Source: Actinomycetes bacterium
GTDB taxonomy: Bacteria; Actinomycetota; Acidimicrobiia; Acidimicrobiales; RAAP-2
Assembly: GCA_021806055.1 (NCBI GenBank)
Contig: JAJZYE010000030.1
Location: forward strand, 1-8,582
DNA length: 8,582 bases
Direction: 5' to 3'
The translations under genes and the position numbers were made by a program. Position 1 is the first letter of the stretch. The number at the start of each line of letters is the position of its first letter. The notes beneath the pieces were generated by a model. That model was not told the origin of the DNA and did not search any database. It saw only the letters and a list, made by a program, of their open reading frames with translations. Of this stretch, positions 5,782-8,582 are shown in pieces.

Positions 5782-6395
5782 GCGTTCCCGAGGGCGCAGG
5801 TACGTTGGTCCTGGTCGCGCGCGTCGGCGGGGGCCACGAGACATCACGTGACTTGCAGGTGACCGAGTTCCTAAGCCGACGAGGTCACGCCACGCTGTTG
5901 CTCGACCTGCTCGTCGAGGGGGAGGCGGGTGATCGGGCCGCCGTGGACGGGGGCCTCCTGGCGCAGCGGCTCGGCGAGGCGACGGCGTGGGTCGCGCACC
6001 GGATGGGTGACGACGTTACGCTGGGTTACCTCGGCTCGGGTGCCGCCGCCGCGGCGGCCCTGCGCGCGGCCGCGGCGGCTCCGCCACCCGTGGCCGCCGT
6101 GGTGTCGCTCGGGGGGCGGGTCGACCTCGTGGACGACGACGCGGTGGCGCGGCTGGTCGTGCCCACGCTCGTGATCGTGGGCGGTGACGACCCGTTCGCG
6201 GTGACCCTGGCCTCGGCGCTGCGTGGCCGTCTGATCTGCGAGAACCGTCTGGTGATCGTGCCCGGCGCGACCCATCAGTTCAGCGAGCTGGGCGTGATGG
6301 AGCAGGCGACCCACCTCGCGGCTGACTGGTTTGACGTCCATCTGGCTCGTCCGCGGCGCGTTCGCGCGCGTGACATCACCGGGGAGGCGCGATGA
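5739..6395 (+). CDS. dienelactone-hydrolase-like alpha/beta hydrolase, atypical nucleophile elbow
   Basis: The 218-aa alpha/beta hydrolase lacks a signal peptide and starts at a GTG at the end of the (GA)6 tract, inside the phosphoribosyltransferase gene. Core strands are TLVLVARVGGG (22-32, oxyanion strand), HATLLLDLL (50-58), VTLGYLGSG (93-101), VAAVVSLGG (118-126) and VPTLVIVGGDDPF (141-153). PGATHQFSE (175-183) carries the probable catalytic His179, and Asp150 or Asp151 is the probable acid. The elbow reads GYLGSGAAAAAAL, where relatives I recall have GASTG or another GxSxG; the only serine is Ser100 and the residue two before it is Leu, so activity is uncertain. An alanine-rich helix (102-116) follows. 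Homologues form the C-terminal half of mycobacterial Rv0571c-type proteins. It overlaps the next gene by ATGA, so translation of the two is probably coupled. Substrate unknown. Confidence 0.82.
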   Translation: MDIPTSSVRLAGDLSVPEGAGTLVLVARVGGGHETSRDLQVTEFLSRRGHATLLLDLLVEGEAGDRAAVDGGLLAQRLGEATAWVAHRMGDDVTLGYLGSGAAAAAALRAAAAAPPPVAAVVSLGGRVDLVDDDAVARLVVPTLVIVGGDDPFAVTLASALRGRLICENRLVIVPGATHQFSELGVMEQATHLAADWFDVHLARPRRVRARDITGEAR

Positions 6396-7723
6396 CGTCG
6401 ATGACCACGCAGAGTGTGCGCGAGTCGGACCTGGTGCCCCTGACGGATGCGCCGCACGATCTCGACGCCCTCGTGGCGTGGATCGGGGATCGGTCGATCG
6501 TGTTGCTGGGCGAGGCCAGCCACGGCAGCCACGAGTTCTACGCGACCCGAGCCCGTCTGACCCAGCGCCTGGTCCAGGAGAAGGGCTTCGTGGCGGTGGC
6601 GGTGGAGGCGGACTGGCCCGACGCGTACCGCGTGAACCGGTTCGTGATGGGGGGAGACCGCGACCACGATGCGGTGGCGTCCCTGTCGGACTTCCGGCGC
6701 TTTCCGGCGTGGATGTGGCGTAACGGCGACGTGGTTGACTTCGTGACGTGGTTACGGTCGCACAATGACCGCACCACGGACCCGGCGCGACGAGTGCGCT
6801 TTTACGGGCTTGATCTGTACTCCCTGCGCGCCTCCATGGAGGCGGTGGTGTCCTACCTGGACTCGGTGGAGCCCGAGGCGGCCCGACTCGCGCGCGCGCA
6901 CTACTCCTGCTTCGACCTCATTGGTCGCGAGGGGGCCGCCTACGGCCACGCGGTCACGCGGGGTCTGGCCCCGTCGTGCGAGGACGAAGTGGTGGCGGAA
7001 CTTCTCGACTTGCGTCGACGCGCGACCTCACTGGTGGTGCAGGACGGCGTAGTCGCCGAGGACGAGTTCTTCTTCGCCGAGCAGAACGCCCTCGTGGTAC
7101 GTGACGCGGAGCGCTACTACCGAGCGATGTACCAGGGCCGGGTCTCGTCGTGGAACCTGCGCGACGAGCACATGACGCGCACGTTGCGTGATCTGGTGGC
7201 GCACCTCGAACGGGTGGTCGGTTCAGCGAAGGTGGTGGTGTGGGAGCATAACTCGCACGTGGGCGACGCGCGCGCCACCGAGCTGGGGCGCGCGGGCGAG
7301 TGGAATGTCGGTCAGCTGGTACGCGCCACGTGGGGTCAGGAGTGCTTCAGCGTGGGTTTCACGACCGATCACGGCCGGGTGAGCGCCGCGTCGGATTGGG
7401 GTGGCCCCGTCGAGCGCAAGCACGTACGTCCCGGGCTCGCGGGGAGCGTGGAATCCCTCCTGCACGACGCGCCCGTGGACGACTTCGTCGTGCGCCTCGG
7501 GCGCGACGCGCCGCCCGCGCTTCGCGCGACGCGGCTCGAGCGCGCGATCGGAGTGATCTACCGGCCGGAGACCGAGCGGCCGAGTCACTGGTTCCACCCC
7601 GAGGTCGCGCCGCCGTTCGACGCCCTGACCCATCCCGACCAGACCTCGGCGGTGCGACCCCTAGAGCGCACGCTGCTGTGGGAGCAGGGTGAGCCCCCCG
7701 AGACCTTCCCGTCGGGGCTCTAG
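6392..7723 (+). CDS. erythromycin esterase family protein
   Basis: The 443-aa protein has the erythromycin-esterase (PF05139) landmarks. LLGEASHGSHEFY (38-50) includes Glu41 and His44, the probable catalytic pair. AVEADWPDAYRVNRF (70-84) has an acidic residue, Glu72. Further motifs are FYGLDLYSL (137-145) and VVVWEHNSHVGDARATE (281-297), with two histidines, then W-N-V-G-Q (304-308). The length is near that of family members such as EreA/EreB. It starts at an ATG overlapping the hydrolase stop (ATGA), with GGGGAGG (6381-6387) and a 4-nt spacer; ATG 6401 is an alternative. The family includes macrolide-inactivating esterases, but most chromosomal members are of unknown substrate, and this operon context resembles the esterase half of DosR-regulated Rv2030c rather than a resistance cassette. 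It is cytoplasmic, with no signal peptide. Its stop codon overlaps the stop of the convergent reductase gene. Confidence 0.9.
   Translation: MTSMTTQSVRESDLVPLTDAPHDLDALVAWIGDRSIVLLGEASHGSHEFYATRARLTQRLVQEKGFVAVAVEADWPDAYRVNRFVMGGDRDHDAVASLSDFRRFPAWMWRNGDVVDFVTWLRSHNDRTTDPARRVRFYGLDLYSLRASMEAVVSYLDSVEPEAARLARAHYSCFDLIGREGAAYGHAVTRGLAPSCEDEVVAELLDLRRRATSLVVQDGVVAEDEFFFAEQNALVVRDAERYYRAMYQGRVSSWNLRDEHMTRTLRDLVAHLERVVGSAKVVVWEHNSHVGDARATELGRAGEWNVGQLVRATWGQECFSVGFTTDHGRVSAASDWGGPVERKHVRPGLAGSVESLLHDAPVDDFVVRLGRDAPPALRATRLERAIGVIYRPETERPSHWFHPEVAPPFDALTHPDQTSAVRPLERTLLWEQGEPPETFPSGL
7691..7720. terminator. possible bidirectional terminator between convergent genes
   Basis: GAGCCCC (7691-7697) pairs with GGGGCTC (7714-7720), and inside it GAC (7702-7704) pairs with GTC (7711-7713), giving a stem with an asymmetric bulge and a 6-nt loop. 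It lies inside the last codons of the esterase gene, immediately before the shared CTAG where both convergent genes stop, a sensible place for a two-way terminator. No T-run is present on either side, so support is only moderate. Confidence 0.4.
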
Positions 7724-8582
7724 AACGCGGGTGTCGGATGGCTCGCCCGGCGCCGGCGCCGGGCCGTGGCGTCGGCCAGCACCGACGGGCTCCACCCGGC
7801 GTCCTCGGGGTTCACGTTCGTACCCGGTGCCACCAGTTCGTCGATTCGGTCGAGCACCACGTCGTCGAGGTAGACGTCGGGGGCCCCGAGTTGCGTCTCG
7901 AGCTGTTCCATGGTTCGCGGGCCAATGATGGCGGCACTGATGGCCGGGTGCTCAAGTACGAAGGCGAGAGCCAGCTCGATAAGGGTCAGTCCGGCGTCGT
8001 CGGCGAGTTGGGACAGGGCGCTGACGATCTCGAGCTTGCGCTGGTTGGCGGGCCGCGTGAGGTCGTAGCGGCCCGGGATCCGCTCGGCGCGGTGGCTCTG
8101 GTTGTCCCGTCCGGCACCGAAGCGGCCGGAGAGCCAGCCTCCGGCGAGTGGGCTCCAGGGGATCACGCCCAGGCCGTAGGTGGAGGCGACGGGCAGCACG
8201 TCACGCTCGATGCCGCGAACCAGTATCGAGTAGGGAGGCTGCTCGGTCATGAATCGCTCGCGCCCTCGTCGTTCGGCTACCCACTGGGCGGCCACGATCT
8301 GCTCGGCCGGGAAGGTGGAGCTGCCGAAGGCGCGGATCTTGCCGGCGTGCACGAGGTCGCTCAATGCGCCGAGGGTCTCGTCAACGTCGGTCAACTCGTC
8401 CGGCCGGTGGATCTGGTAGAGATCGAGGTAGTCGGTGCCCAGCCGGCGCAGACTGTGGTCGACGGCCGCCATGATCCAGCGACGGGAGTTGCCACGGGCG
8501 GCGGGGTCGTCGCCCATCGCGCCGTGGACCTTCGTGGCGACGACGACGCGCGAACGGTCCACCTGCGCCAGAGCCTTTCCCA
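7720..8582 (-). CDS. aldo/keto reductase, N-terminus cut by the window end
   Basis: Reading on the minus strand, about 286 residues of an NADPH-dependent aldo/keto reductase are visible. The frame stays open to the window edge (GKALAQ precedes the GTG at 8562), so that GTG is internal. Full members have roughly 320-330 residues, leaving some 40-60 N-terminal residues outside, including the catalytic Asp and Tyr. Visible landmarks are VVVATKVHG with the catalytic Lys (codon 8530-8532), LGTDYLDLYQIHRPD with the catalytic His (8407-8409), KIRAFGSSTF, VIPWSPLAGGWLSGRF, ALAFVLEHPAISAAIIGPRTMEQL at the cofactor end, and NPEDAGWSP near the C-terminus. The last residues are a basic run (ATARRRRRAS). 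The protein reduces carbonyl compounds; its substrate is unknown. It is convergent with the esterase operon and shares four bases (CTAG) with its stop, so it is a separate transcription unit. Confidence 0.92.
   Translation of the reverse strand, partial: GKALAQVDRSRVVVATKVHGAMGDDPAARGNSRRWIMAAVDHSLRRLGTDYLDLYQIHRPDELTDVDETLGALSDLVHAGKIRAFGSSTFPAEQIVAAQWVAERRGRERFMTEQPPYSILVRGIERDVLPVASTYGLGVIPWSPLAGGWLSGRFGAGRDNQSHRAERIPGRYDLTRPANQRKLEIVSALSQLADDAGLTLIELALAFVLEHPAISAAIIGPRTMEQLETQLGAPDVYLDDVVLDRIDELVAPGTNVNPEDAGWSPSVLADATARRRRRASHPTPAF

Noticed and set aside
6392..7723. Macrolide-resistance gene
   Set aside because: The family name comes from a few resistance enzymes. There are no mobile elements or other resistance genes, and the operon matches the stress-type context of mycobacterial homologues.
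1..8582. CRISPR array, insertion sequence, prophage or integrated element
   Set aside because: No regularly spaced repeats, transposase or integrase motifs, or terminal repeats were seen. The tRNA has no duplicated 3' end elsewhere in the window that would suggest an attachment site.

Overview
The window is GC-rich bacterial DNA with codons ending mostly in G or C and several GTG starts. TAnnnT-type -10 elements sit very close to some start codons. These traits, a fused AccD/AccA-like carboxyltransferase, and a gene trio resembling mycobacterial dormancy genes point to an actinobacterium (Actinomycetota). An Acidimicrobiia-like lineage is a guess only. I see no mobile element, rRNA or CRISPR array; it reads as ordinary chromosome with one unusually interesting operon.

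Layout. 1-508: a palindrome at the left edge, a 59-aa two-helix membrane protein, then a complete tRNA-Cys(GCA) with encoded CCA. 509-853: no gene, one hairpin. 854-2710: a large cysteine-free protein joining an AccD-like and an AccA-like carboxyltransferase half. 2733-3779: a YbhN/LPG_synthase_TM membrane protein. 3838-4983: an AI-2E-family (PerM/YdiK-like) membrane protein. A perfect 12-bp inverted repeat with core GGGAC-GTTC-GTCCC starts on the last base of that gene's stop codon. 5050-7723: a tight operon of a phosphoribosyltransferase, an alpha/beta hydrolase and an erythromycin-esterase-family protein, with overlaps of 43 and 4 nt. 7720-8582: a convergent aldo/keto reductase whose N-terminus lies beyond the window.

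Main result. The operon carries, as separate genes, the three domains found fused pairwise in the Mycobacterium tuberculosis DosR (dormancy) regulon proteins Rv0571c (phosphoribosyltransferase plus hydrolase) and Rv2030c (phosphoribosyltransferase plus erythromycin esterase). The palindrome 39 bp upstream of its first start codon has the GGGAC-N4-GTCCC core of the DosR box. A (GA)6 tract sits exactly where the first two genes overlap, and loss of one GA unit would fuse them into a protein of about 447 aa, close to the mycobacterial fusion. I infer a hypoxia/redox- or dormancy-type stress operon. The sequence alone cannot prove the regulator, and the palindrome could instead be a terminator.
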